Assembly (NCBI GenBank): GCA_964552795.1
Contig: CAZKIO010000024.1
Coordinates: forward strand, 1-64,000
Origin: JAEUHZ01 sp964552795
GTDB taxonomy: Bacteria > Planctomycetota > UBA1135 > GCA-002686595
DNA length: 64,000 nucleotides
Reading direction: 5' to 3'
Part shown: positions 8,929 to 18,099 of the stretch, one piece after another
Layout of the letters: each line of letters begins with the position of its first letter
Numbering within the stretch: position 1 is the stretch's first letter
Position numbers and translations under genes: made by a program
The notes under the pieces: model-generated
The model's database searches: none
What the model was told of the DNA's origin: nothing
Seen by the model: only the letters and a program-made list of their open reading frames with translations

Positions 8929-11900
8929 GTGATCAACTTCCTCATCCGCTGGTCGCTCGCCAACCGTGCGGCCGTCGTCCTGCTCGCGGTGCTGGTCATG
9001 GCGCTGGGCGGCTTCGTCGCGCAGCGCATGCCGGTCGACGTGTTCCCCGACCTCACCGCGCCGACGGTGGCGGTGATCGTCGAGGGCCACAGCCTGACGC
9101 CCGAGGAGATGGAGACGCAGGTCACGTTCCCGATCGAGAGCGCGATGAACGGCGCGACCGACGTGCGGCGCGTGCGCTCGGGAACGGCCGTCGGAATCGT
9201 CGTCGTGTGGGTCGAGTTCGCGTGGGGCACCGACATCCACCGCGCGCGACAGACGGTCACCGAGCGGCTGGGATCGGTCGCGGGCAGCCTGCCCGACCAG
9301 GTCGAGGCGCCCAAGCTCGCGCCGATCTCGTCGATCATGGGCGAGATCCTGTTCGTCTCGCTGACGTCCGATCGCCACGACGCGATGACCCTGCGCACGA
9401 CGGCCGGCACGACGGTCCGCCGCCGGATCCAGTCGGTGCCCGGCGTGTCGCAGGTGACGCCGATCGGCGGCGACACGAAGCAGTACCAGGTCGTCCTTTC
9501 GCAGGAGGCGCTGCGCAGCCGCGGAATCACCGCCGGCGAGGTGCTGACCGCGGTGGAACGCACCAACGAGAACCTGGCGGCCGGAGTGCTGACCGCCGGG
9601 CACCAGGAGGTGCTCGTCGAGGCGTTCGGCCGCGTGCGGACGCTCGACGACATCGCGCGCACGCGCGTGGCCGTGCGCGACGGCGTTCCGATCCTGGTGT
9701 CGGACCTGGGCGTGGTGGCGCTGGGCCCCGCGATCAAGCGCGGCACGGCGTCCGCCGCGCGCCGCGGACCCGGCTGGGAACCGATCGTCGAGGACGGCGT
9801 CGTCCTCGCGATCCAGAAGCAGCCGGCGGCCAACACGCTCGAGTTGACCGGGCGCCTGGACGCCGCGTTCGCGGAGCTGCAGGCCGGCCTGCCGGCGGGC
9901 ATGCACCTCAACCGCGACCTGTTCCGGCAGGCCACGTTCATCGAGAACTCGATCGCCAACACCGCGGTCACGCTCCTGGAGGGCGCGCTGATGGTCGTGA
10001 TCGTGGTGCTGGCGTTCCTGGCCAGCGCGCGCGCCAGCCTGATCACGCTGCTGGCCCTGCCCATCTCGCTGCTGGCCGCCGTGCTGGCGCTGTGGGGCCT
10101 GGGCGCCAACATCAACACCATGACGCTGGGCGGGATGGCGATCGCCATCGGCGCCCTGGTGGACGACGCCATCATCGACGTCGAGAACGTCGTGCGCCGC
10201 CTGCGCGAGAACCGCGCGCTGCCCGCCGAGCGGCGCCGGCCGGTGATCCCCGTCGTCTACGAGGCCAGCGTGGAGGTGCGCGGCTCCATCGTGCTGGCCA
10301 CGGTCATCATCCTGCTGGTCTTCTCGCCGTTGTTCTTCCTCTCGGGCGTCGAGGGGCGCCTGCTGCAGCCGCTGGGCATCGCCTTCTGCGTGTCGCTGGC
10401 CGCGTCGCTCTTGACCGCGCTGACGCTGACGCCCGCGCTGTGCTGCCTGCTGCTGCCGGGGAGCCGCACGGTCACCGCCGCGCGCGAGCCGGCGCTGGTG
10501 CGCGCGCTGCAGGCGCTCTACCGCCGCCCGCTGGCCTGGGCGCTGCGCCATCCGTGGCTCGTCTCGCTGCCGGCCGCCGCGCTGCTCGTTGCGGCGACGA
10601 TCGGCGCGGCCGCGATGGGCCGCGGCTTCCTGCCCGAGTTCAACGAGGGTGCGCTGGTCGTCGGCGTCACGGGGCTGCCGGGCACGTCGCTGGCCGAGAG
10701 CGACCGGCTCGCGCGCCTCGCGGAGGAGGCGCTGATGCGGCACCCCGAGGTCGCCGCCGTCGGCCGCCGCACCGGCCGCGCGGAGGAGGACGAGCACGTC
10801 CTGGGCGTGGAGGCCAGCGAACTGGAGGTCACGCTCGACATGCAGGCGCCGGCGCGCCTGGGGCTGCCGGCCCGCGGCAAGGCCGCGCTGCTCGAGGCCA
10901 TGCGCCGCGACCTGGCGGCGATCCCGGGCATCCAGGCCACGTTCGGCCAGCCGATCAGCCACCGCATCGACCACATGCTGTCGGGCACGCGCGCCAGCGT
11001 GGCCGTCAAGGTCTTCGGCGACGACCTCGAGCAGCTGCGCGCCCTCGCGGCGCGCGTCGAGGCGCGGATGGCGGCGGTTCCGGGCGTTGTCGACCTCTCG
11101 GTCGAGCAGCAGGCGAACGTGCCGACCGCGCGCATCGACTTCGACCGCGACGCGATCGCGCGCCACGACCTGTCGGTCGCCGACGTCGCGCGCGCCGTGG
11201 AGATCCACACGCTGGGAACGGTGGCCGGCGAGGTGCTGGAGGGCCGCAACGCCTTCGACCTCGTCGTCCGGGTGGGCGACGCCGCCGCGCTGTCGCCGGA
11301 CGCCTTGCCGGGCATCCTGGTCGACGCGCCCGGCGGCGCGCTCGTGCCGCTCCCGGCGCTGGCGTCGATCCGCGAGGACCGTGCGCCCAACTTCATCAGC
11401 CGCGAGAACGTCCAGCGCAAGATCGTCGTGATGTGCAACGTCGCCGGGCGCGACCTGCGCGGCGTCGTCGAGGACATCCGCTCCGCCGTGGAGGCCGGCG
11501 TCGTGCTGCCGCCCGGCTACCACGTCGAGTACGGCGGCCAGTTCGAGAGCGCCGAGGCGACGGGGCGCCTGCTGGCCTTCCTGGGCGCGCTGATCGTGCT
11601 GGCCATCGCCGGCCTGCTCTACTTCATGTTCCGCTCGGCGCGCGACACGGCCCTGATCCTGCTGAACCTGCCCCTGGCGCTGATCGGCGGCGTCCTGGGA
11701 GTGCACGCCGGCGGCGGCGTGCTGACCGTGGCGTCGATCATCGGGTTCATCACCGTGTTCGGCGTCGCGGCGCGCAACGGCATCATGCTCGTGTCGCACA
11801 TCCGCCATCTGCAGCGCTTCGAGGGCGTGCGCGACTTCGGCGAGGCCGTGCGGCGCGGCGCGCTGGAGCGCCTCGCGCCGATCCTCATGACCGCACTGGC

Positions 11901-12114
11901 CGCCGGTCTCGCGCTCGTGCCGCTCGCGCTGCGCGGCGACGAGCCCGGCAACGAGATCCTGACGCCGATGGCGATCGTGATCCTGTTCGGCCTGCTCTCC
12001 TCCACCCTGCTCAACATGATCCTCGTTCCCGCGCTGTTCCTGCGCTTCGGCCGGCCGGTCGAGGCTGCCGCCGGCGCGCGGGACGCACAGGAGGCCGCCC
12101 ATGCATCGGCGTGA
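8929..12114 (+). CDS. CusA/CzcA-family RND heavy-metal efflux pump
   Basis: 1061 residues, the usual size for HME-RND pumps, with 12 expected membrane segments. The start MINFLIRWSLANRAAVVLLAV gives TM1. RMPVDVFPDLTAPTV and EEMETQVTFPIESAM are typical of the family. TM4 carries GGMAIAIGALVDDAIIDVEN, a CusA-like variant of the proton-relay helix rather than the DFGLIVDG form of classic CzcA, which the second copy in this window has. It exports metal cations by proton antiport from periplasm or cytosol to the outside. It lies 15 nt after the adaptor and overlaps the outer-membrane factor by 14 nt. The exact metal is not readable. Confidence 0.93.
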   Translation: MINFLIRWSLANRAAVVLLAVLVMALGGFVAQRMPVDVFPDLTAPTVAVIVEGHSLTPEEMETQVTFPIESAMNGATDVRRVRSGTAVGIVVVWVEFAWGTDIHRARQTVTERLGSVAGSLPDQVEAPKLAPISSIMGEILFVSLTSDRHDAMTLRTTAGTTVRRRIQSVPGVSQVTPIGGDTKQYQVVLSQEALRSRGITAGEVLTAVERTNENLAAGVLTAGHQEVLVEAFGRVRTLDDIARTRVAVRDGVPILVSDLGVVALGPAIKRGTASAARRGPGWEPIVEDGVVLAIQKQPAANTLELTGRLDAAFAELQAGLPAGMHLNRDLFRQATFIENSIANTAVTLLEGALMVVIVVLAFLASARASLITLLALPISLLAAVLALWGLGANINTMTLGGMAIAIGALVDDAIIDVENVVRRLRENRALPAERRRPVIPVVYEASVEVRGSIVLATVIILLVFSPLFFLSGVEGRLLQPLGIAFCVSLAASLLTALTLTPALCCLLLPGSRTVTAAREPALVRALQALYRRPLAWALRHPWLVSLPAAALLVAATIGAAAMGRGFLPEFNEGALVVGVTGLPGTSLAESDRLARLAEEALMRHPEVAAVGRRTGRAEEDEHVLGVEASELEVTLDMQAPARLGLPARGKAALLEAMRRDLAAIPGIQATFGQPISHRIDHMLSGTRASVAVKVFGDDLEQLRALAARVEARMAAVPGVVDLSVEQQANVPTARIDFDRDAIARHDLSVADVARAVEIHTLGTVAGEVLEGRNAFDLVVRVGDAAALSPDALPGILVDAPGGALVPLPALASIREDRAPNFISRENVQRKIVVMCNVAGRDLRGVVEDIRSAVEAGVVLPPGYHVEYGGQFESAEATGRLLAFLGALIVLAIAGLLYFMFRSARDTALILLNLPLALIGGVLGVHAGGGVLTVASIIGFITVFGVAARNGIMLVSHIRHLQRFEGVRDFGEAVRRGALERLAPILMTALAAGLALVPLALRGDEPGNEILTPMAIVILFGLLSSTLLNMILVPALFLRFGRPVEAAAGARDAQEAAHASA

Positions 12115-13480
12115 CCGCACCCTTCTCCCCCGGCTGTCCGCGCTGCTCGTCCTGGCCGGCTGCGCCGGGGTCGATCCGCGCGCGGACTTCGACGCCGCGC
12201 GCGCCGGCATCCAGGCTGCGACGGGCGTGGACTCCGTGTTCGATCCCGCCGCGCCGGTGCTGACCGAAGCCGAGATCGCGGCCGCGCTCGCCGACGGCCT
12301 GGATCTCGACGAGGCGCTGTCGCTCGCGCTGCTCAACAACCGTCGCATCCAGGCCGGTTTCCTCGAATTGGGCGTGGGCCACGCCGAGTTCGTCCAGGCC
12401 GGCCTGCTGTCGAACCCGACCCTGGGCCTGGCGTTCCTGTTCCCCTCGGGCGGCGGCCGCGTGCGCGCCGGCGGCGACCTCGTGCAGAGCGTGTCGGATC
12501 TGTGGCGCATCCCCCACCGCAAGGAGATCGCGCGTCTCGACCAGGAGCAGCGCCTCCTCGTGCTCTCGCGGTTCGCGGGCGAACTCGTCGCGGACGTCAA
12601 GTCGGCCTACCTCGACGCGGTCGTCGCGCGCGCGGCGCGCGACACCGCCGCCGCGAGCCGGGAACACGCGCGGGCCGTGCTCGCCGCCGTTCAGCGGCGC
12701 TCCGAGATCGGCGTGGCGACGCGCACCGAGGTCGACGCCGCCCATGGCTCCGTGCTCACGGCCGAGCTGGAGGAGCAGCGCCTGGAGCGCGACGCGAGCC
12801 TCGCGCGACAAGCGCTCGCCACGCTGCTCTCCCTGCCGACCGACGCATCCGCCCTCGTGCTGACCGACGGGATTCCCGCTGCGGTCCTGCCGCCCGGGGA
12901 CGCCGCCGCACTCGTCGCGCGGGCCGATCACCAGCGCCTCGACCTGCGCGCTTCGGCGCTCGCGGTGTCCGCCGCGGAGGCCCAGGTCCGCCACGAACGC
13001 GCCCGCGCGGCCCCCGCCGTCGACGCGGGCATCGCCGCCGAACGTCCGGAAGGCGACGCCTCGACGAGCCTGCTGGCCGGTCTCGCGGGCTCGATCGAGA
13101 TCCCCGTCTTCGACCAGAACCAGGCGCGCATCGCCGCCGCCGAGTACCGGCGCGATGCGCTGCGCAAGGAGCACGAGGCGCTCGCGGCCGAGGTCACGCA
13201 CGCCGTGCGCGGCGCGCTGGAACGCGCCCGCTCGGCACAGGCCGCGGCGCAGTTCGCCGACGGCGAACTCTTGCCGCAGGCCGAAGCCGCGGCCGCGCTG
13301 GCGTCCCGCGCCTACGCGCTGGGCGAGACGACCGCGCTCGCGCTGCTCGACAGCCAGCGCGCGCTGCTGCAGGCGCGCCAGTCCGCCGCGGCGGCGCGCG
13401 CCGCCGCTGCCCGCGCGCACCTGGATCTGGAGCGCGCGCTGGGCGCGCCGCTCGGCGCGAGCGCACCGCGGTATCCTTGA
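12101..13480 (+). CDS. TolC/CzcC-like outer-membrane efflux factor, lipoprotein
   Basis: 459 residues. ATG 12101 has AGGAGG at 12089-12094 and overlaps the pump gene by 14 nt, so translation is coupled. Signal peptide with lipobox LLVLAGC. Two OEP repeats follow (about 65-250 and 265-450) with Ala/Arg/Glu-rich coiled coils and the family's AEAQVRHERARAAP-type segments; LLDSQRALLQARQ occurs near the end. It forms the trimeric outer-membrane channel of the efflux complex encoded just upstream. Confidence 0.9.
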   Translation: MHRRDRTLLPRLSALLVLAGCAGVDPRADFDAARAGIQAATGVDSVFDPAAPVLTEAEIAAALADGLDLDEALSLALLNNRRIQAGFLELGVGHAEFVQAGLLSNPTLGLAFLFPSGGGRVRAGGDLVQSVSDLWRIPHRKEIARLDQEQRLLVLSRFAGELVADVKSAYLDAVVARAARDTAAASREHARAVLAAVQRRSEIGVATRTEVDAAHGSVLTAELEEQRLERDASLARQALATLLSLPTDASALVLTDGIPAAVLPPGDAAALVARADHQRLDLRASALAVSAAEAQVRHERARAAPAVDAGIAAERPEGDASTSLLAGLAGSIEIPVFDQNQARIAAAEYRRDALRKEHEALAAEVTHAVRGALERARSAQAAAQFADGELLPQAEAAAALASRAYALGETTALALLDSQRALLQARQSAAAARAAAARAHLDLERALGAPLGASAPRYP

Positions 13481-13529
13481 ACTCCGCGATGGCGGCGGGC
13501 TTCTGCCGAGCGCGCTCCCCGCGCCAGTC

Positions 13530-14771
13530 TCAGGGGCAATCGCCGCCCGGATTCCCGGCCGTGCCGATCGACGAACCCGTCACCGTCCCCGGCGAACCCG
13601 GCGTTCCGTTCGTGCCGTTCGGATTCCTGCTGCCTTCGTTGCCCGCGGCACCAGCGGCTCCCGCGGTCACGACGCCGGCGGGGTCGCCGGCCGCCCCGCC
13701 GACGCCGAAACGCTTGCCACCGTTGCCCCCGTTGCCCGACCTGCCGCCCTTCGCGAAGCCGCTGTCCGCTCCGTGCCCACCTTTGCCCCCGGGATGCAGA
13801 CCCTGGTAGCCGTCTCCGCCCTTGCCCCCCTTGCCGCCGTTCCCCGACTGCGCGTTGCCGCCCTTGCCACCCTTCCCGCCGGTGCCTCCCGTGTTCGGAC
13901 AACAATCCAATCCTGGATTCGCGTTCAGGCCGTCGCCGCCGGTGCAGTCCCCCGACTTTCGTCCGTCGCCCCCGTTGCTTCCCGCAGGGCTTCCGGCGGT
14001 CCCATGAGCACTGTCTGCACCCTCGCCGCCGTTCCCCGAAGCGCTGTTGCCACCATCGCCGCCGGGAGTGCCGTTCGCACACCCCTGACCGGGAGGCGGG
14101 TCCTCGGCCGCGAGACCGCTGAGCGCGGCCGCGATCGCGGGCATCGACCCGGAAATCGACTCGCGCAGTTCCGCGGAGACGAACGCGACCGCATCGCCTG
14201 ACTCGCCTCCATCGCCCCCGGGGTATCCGCCGTCTCCTCCGCGTCCGGATCGCAGCGAGACGTGGTCGTCGCTGGGCTGTCGAACGAGGAAGTAGCCGTC
14301 GACCCGCGCATCCCCGCCGCGCCCGCCCGCGCGCCCCGCACCGCCCCGGCCCGCCGATCCGGCTTGCGCCGATCCGTCGATGTAGACCAGCGGCGCCGAG
14401 AGGGTGACGTTGGAGCCTCTGCCGCCTTCCGTATCCGAACCGTCCGTGCCGGATCCTCCCAGGATCGTCCCCGGGACGTCGATGACGAGGTTGCTGTGGA
14501 TGCGAATCGACGGCGCGTCCAGCCGGCCGAGCGGCCCGGCATCGAACGCGACCAGCCGGCCTTGAATGCGCACGAGACCGGTTGCGGCGATGTTCAGTTC
14601 GCCATCGACCCAGACGGTGGCATCCTCCGGGATCCGCAAGGTGTCGACGAACAGGTCCCCGCGCACGATGTCGCCATCGCGCAGGACCGTGTCGCCAGAC
14701 CCAGGGCGCGACGGGTGCGGAACGAGGATGGGAAGCAGGGCGAGCGCGTGCAGCGCGACGGGAGGGGTCAT
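13530..14771 (-). CDS. Gly-rich (PGRS-like) exported protein
   Basis: 413 residues from ATG 14771, preceded on its strand by CAGGAG. A short hydrophobic leader (MTPPVALHALALLPILVPH) is followed by a beta-rich N-terminal region (about 27-130) with GDTVLRDGDIVRGDLFVDTL and SIRIHSNLVIDVPGTI, resembling polymorphic-outer-membrane or right-handed-helix proteins. From about residue 130 to the end it is dominated by GGxGG, GGKGGKGG and NGG repeats like PE_PGRS or collagen-like surface proteins. Cys pairs (DCCPNTG) and NG repeats suggest Ca binding or cross-linking. A surface or matrix role is likely; no enzymatic motif is seen. It is transcribed away from the island boundary, so it is taken as backbone. 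Confidence 0.7.
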   Translation of the reverse strand: MTPPVALHALALLPILVPHPSRPGSGDTVLRDGDIVRGDLFVDTLRIPEDATVWVDGELNIAATGLVRIQGRLVAFDAGPLGRLDAPSIRIHSNLVIDVPGTILGGSGTDGSDTEGGRGSNVTLSAPLVYIDGSAQAGSAGRGGAGRAGGRGGDARVDGYFLVRQPSDDHVSLRSGRGGDGGYPGGDGGESGDAVAFVSAELRESISGSMPAIAAALSGLAAEDPPPGQGCANGTPGGDGGNSASGNGGEGADSAHGTAGSPAGSNGGDGRKSGDCTGGDGLNANPGLDCCPNTGGTGGKGGKGGNAQSGNGGKGGKGGDGYQGLHPGGKGGHGADSGFAKGGRSGNGGNGGKRFGVGGAAGDPAGVVTAGAAGAAGNEGSRNPNGTNGTPGSPGTVTGSSIGTAGNPGGDCP

Positions 14772-14907
14772 GGAAAGAACTCCTGATCGGGCACGAGCCA
14801 ACGTGAGCGAGCAGCGGAGAAAGCCCACCGGCCCCTCTGCAACCGTCGACGCACGCCAGTAGATCACGGATCCGCCGCGCGCGGGGACGAATCGCGCGTG
14901 CTGGAGG

Positions 14908-14945
14908 AATGGTCGGGGGAACGAGACGCGGATTGAACTCTTTGT
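14908..14945. repeat. Candidate attL of island 1 (degraded tRNA-Pro 3' end)
   Basis: AATGGTCGGGG (14908-14918) is identical to 44356-44366, the CCA end, discriminator and acceptor stem of tRNA-Pro. Downstream, CGAGA, GGATT and GAAC occur in the same order as in the tRNA T-arm but with small insertions, as expected for a displaced and decayed tRNA end. Confidence 0.5.
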
Positions 14946-15362
14946 GCAGGGGGCGGCGCAACTGGACCCGCTGGCCCTGCGGAGGTTGCTGGCGGCATGA
15001 CGATCGCCCCTCCGTGCCCGGTAGGAAGCCGTCTTCGCGGTCGCCGAGTCACCACGCTCGACGCGCCTCGGCCGCCCCCGCCCCAACCGCACGCAGTCCA
15101 CGAACCCGCTGAGCCCTGGCTACGCGCCGCCCCCACGGGTCTCGACGACGGCGAGGTCGCGGTGCGTGCGCTCGACGGGACGAGCACCACGCAATGCACG
15201 ACCAACGAGCCCTGCTCGTGGTCGCTGTGCCGAAACACGAGCGCGTCGGGCCACAGCTTCGTGACTCGACGCGCTCGACTGAACTCCAACCGTAGCGGCT
15301 CCGACTTCTCAGGGACGACGCCGCGCGGTGAAGGACAAGCCGGATGGCAACCTACACCACGA

Positions 15363-15379
15363 CTAGACACCGTGTCCAG
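15363..15379. repeat. 17-bp palindrome, copy 1
   Basis: CTAGACACCGTGTCCAG: arms CTAGACA and TGTCCAG around CCG. It lies 133 bp upstream of the replication protein start. One arm base deviates from the perfect copies at 17061 and 32606. Confidence 0.7.
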
Positions 15380-15511
15380 TACACGGCCACGCGCTTCACC
15401 ACGCCGCCCGGTGGTGCAAGTAACTCCCGAGCAGCGAGAAAGATCCTTTCTCGTGTTGCCGGGATCACCGACTCACCGATCCCTCGCACCGACGACGGAG
15501 TCATCGACACG

Positions 15512-16561
15512 ATGAAGCTGCGTCTCGACATCCGACGACTTCGTGACGAGCGACGCGACGCCGTCATCGAGCGCGACATCGAGGACCTACTCCGGTCGGG
15601 GCGCTGCTTCCGCGCGCACGTTCCGTGGAACACGAGGCACCGCGAGCAGCACCGGCTCATTCGACACGAAGACGGCGTTCGCATCTCGTTCTACGAGGAG
15701 TGCATCACCGTCGAGGGTTCGCTTCCGCGCGTGCTCGGACTCACGAACGTGACACAAGCAGAAGCCGCGGATCACGACGCCGTAGAGTTGCTGACTCACG
15801 CCCGACTCTCCCTACTGCCGAGGACGACCGATCGCTGCGAGATGGAGCGGTACGGCCAGCGCTGGCACGTCACTCGGCTGGACCTGTCGGTGAACTTCGC
15901 CGCAGAAAAAGGGCTGCTCATAGAAGCGTTGCGACACGTGCGACACCCTTTGATCCGCAAGGCCCCGGACATCTACGGCAATACCGGAGTCGCCATCTTC
16001 GGCTCCGACCGAGACTTCATCGTCTACGACGCGCACGAGCGACCTCGTCGGAGCAAGCTCGCTATCCGCGTGCGACACAAGCTGATCGAACTATCTCCAC
16101 CTGGAACGATGCGGTTCGAGTTCCGGTACAAGTGCGCGAAGTCCGTTGGCGCGGCTCTCAGCGCGATCCGCGCGAGGGCCGAGCAGTTGGGCATCGGGCC
16201 GACGGTCGCGCTTCCCTTCGCCACCTTCCGCGCCGATCGCGGAACAACGATCTCCTACGCGCCGGTCCGAAACTGGTTGCTGAATGAGGCGCTGGCGAGC
16301 GAAGCCCTCGCCCTGACGGGTCGGCGCTCGCTGCTCGTCCCGGAGTGCGATGGCTCGTTCATCCAGCGCTGCGCGGTCGCTCATCTTGCGAACCACCCCG
16401 AGCTGATTGCGGTGCTGGAGAGCACGCATTCGCGCCCGACGGTTCGGAAGTACCGCCGCTTGCTTGCCGCGCACTTCCTGCGCGAGAAGGAGACGAACAT
16501 GCTCCAGCTCGCGTGGCCCACCCGCCAGTCCGCCGCCACACGATCCCGGATCGCAACATGA
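15512..16561 (+). CDS. Phage/plasmid-type replication initiation protein (gpII/X or Rep_trans-like)
   Basis: 349 residues from ATG 15512 (GGAG at 15497-15500); a longer in-frame start at 15344 would read through the palindrome and is less likely. The segment VTRLDLSVNF, then YGNTGVAIFGSDRDFIVYDA, then GTMRFEFRYK follows the order of motifs in filamentous-phage gene II/X and related Rep proteins (R-x-D, a beta hairpin, an xYDK-like tyrosine motif and a RxExR-like strand). The motif Lys is replaced by Ala here. It would nick or initiate replication of an excised element. The family assignment rests on motif order only; a decayed Rep or another tyrosine nuclease is possible. Confidence 0.45.
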   Translation: MKLRLDIRRLRDERRDAVIERDIEDLLRSGRCFRAHVPWNTRHREQHRLIRHEDGVRISFYEECITVEGSLPRVLGLTNVTQAEAADHDAVELLTHARLSLLPRTTDRCEMERYGQRWHVTRLDLSVNFAAEKGLLIEALRHVRHPLIRKAPDIYGNTGVAIFGSDRDFIVYDAHERPRRSKLAIRVRHKLIELSPPGTMRFEFRYKCAKSVGAALSAIRARAEQLGIGPTVALPFATFRADRGTTISYAPVRNWLLNEALASEALALTGRRSLLVPECDGSFIQRCAVAHLANHPELIAVLESTHSRPTVRKYRRLLAAHFLREKETNMLQLAWPTRQSAATRSRIAT

Positions 16562-17025
16562 CTCTCCCCGGATTTCCGACTGTCGAGGCCGCCGAGACGT
16601 TCAACTCCGTCGTCGATACGGTGGCTCGACGCTCAGGCATCTCCCGCTATGAGGTCATCACGTTGCTCAGTTACGCGGTCGAGGCTGCCGTGGACGAAGT
16701 CTCGCGGGGCAACGTCCTCCGCGTTCCGGGGCTCGGGGTCGTCGCCGCATGGAAGGACGAGCGCCGAAGCGTCGTCCGCAAGCATGGCCGTCCGATCATG
16801 CGCCCGGTGTTCTCGCCCGCGCGCTCATTCCGCTGTCAAGTGGCGCTCTGCGCCCCGATCAGTGCGAAGGGCAAGAACGCGATCGACCGCCATCGGAGTA
16901 ACCACAGTTCGCGCGTGGCGTCCGGAGAGTGTCGCTCGCGTGCATCGACGACAGCAGAGGCGATTCGGCATTCGATCCGCAAGCAGCTCGGCGGCATCGA
17001 CGCGATGGAGGGAGGTAGCAGATGA
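16558..17025 (+). CDS. HU/IHF-like DNA-binding protein
   Basis: 155 residues from ATG 16558, which overlaps the stop of the replication gene (ATGA), so the two are translationally coupled. Residues about 20-105 resemble HU/IHF: SRYEVITLLSYAVEAAVDEV (helical dimer part), then RGNVLRVPGLGVVAAW in place of the usual RGFGTF strand, then a basic arm and a RPVFSPARSFRCQV strand. The Ser/Arg-rich tail (about 110-155) is not part of the fold. It probably assists the adjacent replication protein or recombination on the element. Confidence 0.6.
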   Translation: MTLPGFPTVEAAETFNSVVDTVARRSGISRYEVITLLSYAVEAAVDEVSRGNVLRVPGLGVVAAWKDERRSVVRKHGRPIMRPVFSPARSFRCQVALCAPISAKGKNAIDRHRSNHSSRVASGECRSRASTTAEAIRHSIRKQLGGIDAMEGGSR

Positions 17026-17060
17026 GGCCCGCCCAGACAGGGGGGTGCTGCGCCGTGGAG

Positions 17061-17077
17061 CTAGACACGGTGTCTAG
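17061..17077. repeat. 17-bp palindrome, copy 2 (perfect)
   Basis: CTAGACACGGTGTCTAG: perfect 7-bp arms around CGG. It lies between the 3' ends of two convergent genes (stops at 17025 and 17106), where a promoter operator is not expected. Confidence 0.8.
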
Positions 17078-17105
17078 CGAGTCACGAGTCGGGCACACCC
17101 AGCGG

Positions 17106-17681
17106 TCATCTCCGCGACGACACGGGCTCCGAGGCGAACACGCTGCCGAGCTTGTCGAAGAGCGAGAAGCTCACGCGAACGGTGAACTCGCCCACGGCGT
17201 CATCCACGCAGTTCCCGGCTTCGTACTCGTCCACGACCACGACGATCTCCCCGGCGCGGCGCATCGCGTTGAGCGCGTCCTCGTCGAGAGCTGTGGCTTC
17301 GAGCGGCACCACGGTGCCCGGCCACGACTGCACGAGGTTCGAGTGCGTGCGACCCTGTGGAATCTGCCGGAACTCGGCGACCTGCGTGCGTGCGCCACCG
17401 TCCTCGACGAACGCGCGCGCCCGGATCTCGACCTTCGCGTAGCGGTCCAGTCCACGGTTCTTCTCGACGGCAACCCGAATCGTGAGCGGGTTGGCCGGGT
17501 CGTAGGCGTCGCGGTCCGAAGCCACGCTCTCGACGACTCCGCCGACGTGGATCAGCCCGACCTTGCGAAGCCCGTAGAGGATCGGGATGCCCATCAAGGC
17601 CAGGATCGCAAGCAGGGCGACCGATCCAGCGACGAGGTGCTTGAGCTTGACCGGGCGAGCGGGCTGAACAGTGTTCGTCAT
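17106..17681 (-). CDS. Membrane-anchored protein of unknown function
   Basis: 191 residues from ATG 17681, preceded by AGGAA. A single transmembrane helix (about residues 14-38, VAGSVALLAILALMGIPILY) follows a short cytoplasmic start. The remaining 150 residues are predicted outside the cytosol: a beta-rich domain with VASDRDAYDPANPLTIRVAV and EFTVRVSFSLFDKLGSVFA. No family recognised. It is divergent from the XRE regulator gene across a 127-bp region with a double operator, so it is probably controlled by it. Confidence 0.6.
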   Translation of the reverse strand: MTNTVQPARPVKLKHLVAGSVALLAILALMGIPILYGLRKVGLIHVGGVVESVASDRDAYDPANPLTIRVAVEKNRGLDRYAKVEIRARAFVEDGGARTQVAEFRQIPQGRTHSNLVQSWPGTVVPLEATALDEDALNAMRRAGEIVVVVDEYEAGNCVDDAVGEFTVRVSFSLFDKLGSVFASEPVSSRR

Positions 17682-17748
17682 GGGCTGGTTCCTGCCGAGG
17701 AAGGGACCTCCGGCGTGAAACCTATCGACGGACGACGCGCAGACCTTT

Positions 17749-17778
17749 ACCCCACACTGGGGTACTCCATCCTGGGGT
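17749..17778. promoter_or_regulatory. Tandem operators for the XRE regulator
   Basis: Two back-to-back 15-bp inverted repeats: ACCCCACACTGGGGT (17749-17763, perfect) and ACTCCATCCTGGGGT (17764-17778, one mismatch). Each has 6-bp arms around 3 nt. They lie between the divergent starts of the membrane protein (17681) and the XRE gene (17809), the expected place for a phage-repressor-like autoregulatory site. Confidence 0.6.
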
Positions 17779-17808
17779 GCAGACTCCGCCCGGTTCCGAA
17801 GCCGGGCG

Positions 17809-18099
17809 ATGGGCTCCAAACACGCACTCCACACCGACCGCTATGCGGCCTTCCTCGATCGCCTCCGCGCGGCGCGACGCCACCGCGAGATGACGCAAGA
17901 GGCCGTCGCCGACGCGCTCGGGAAGCCTCAGACCTACGTCTCGAAGTGCGAGCTGGGCGAGCGCCGCGTGGACTTCGTCGAGCTGGAGGACTTCGCGGCC
18001 GTGTACGAGCTTCCGCTCGACTACTTCGTGACGCGGACGGCAGGATCTCGAAGGGTCAGCCGGGCAGCACTTCGAGAAGCGGGCCGACCGAAACGTTGA
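17809..18099 (+). CDS. XRE-family helix-turn-helix regulator
   Basis: 96 residues. Residues about 16-75 are a Cro/CI-type HTH: LRAARRHREMTQEAVADALG, then KPQTYVSKCELGERRVDFVE (recognition helix) and a final FAAVYELPLDYFV. A short basic tail follows (SRAALREAGRPKR). No clear ribosome-binding site precedes ATG 17809, so the transcript may be leaderless. Likely target: the double inverted repeat 31-60 bp upstream. Confidence 0.85.
   Translation: MGSKHALHTDRYAAFLDRLRAARRHREMTQEAVADALGKPQTYVSKCELGERRVDFVELEDFAAVYELPLDYFVTRTAGSRRVSRAALREAGRPKR

Larger units (their letters stand above)
14772..15511. other. Island 1 left junction, no convincing gene
   Basis: About 740 nt. It holds the promoter side of the Gly-rich gene, the degraded tRNA-Pro end (14908-14945) and the first 17-bp palindrome (15363-15379). 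Open frames on both strands here give only low-complexity, Arg/Pro/Ser-rich translations that I do not accept as genes. It may also hold the origin served by the replication protein that follows, but no iteron set was seen by eye. Confidence 0.5.

Noticed and set aside
7093..12600. Long antisense open frames opposite the efflux genes
   Set aside because: Low-complexity products; the sense strand encodes clear RND proteins.
14997..15515. Possible 172-residue gene upstream of the replication protein
   Set aside because: Pro/Arg/Ser-rich, reads through the palindrome and has no recognisable fold.
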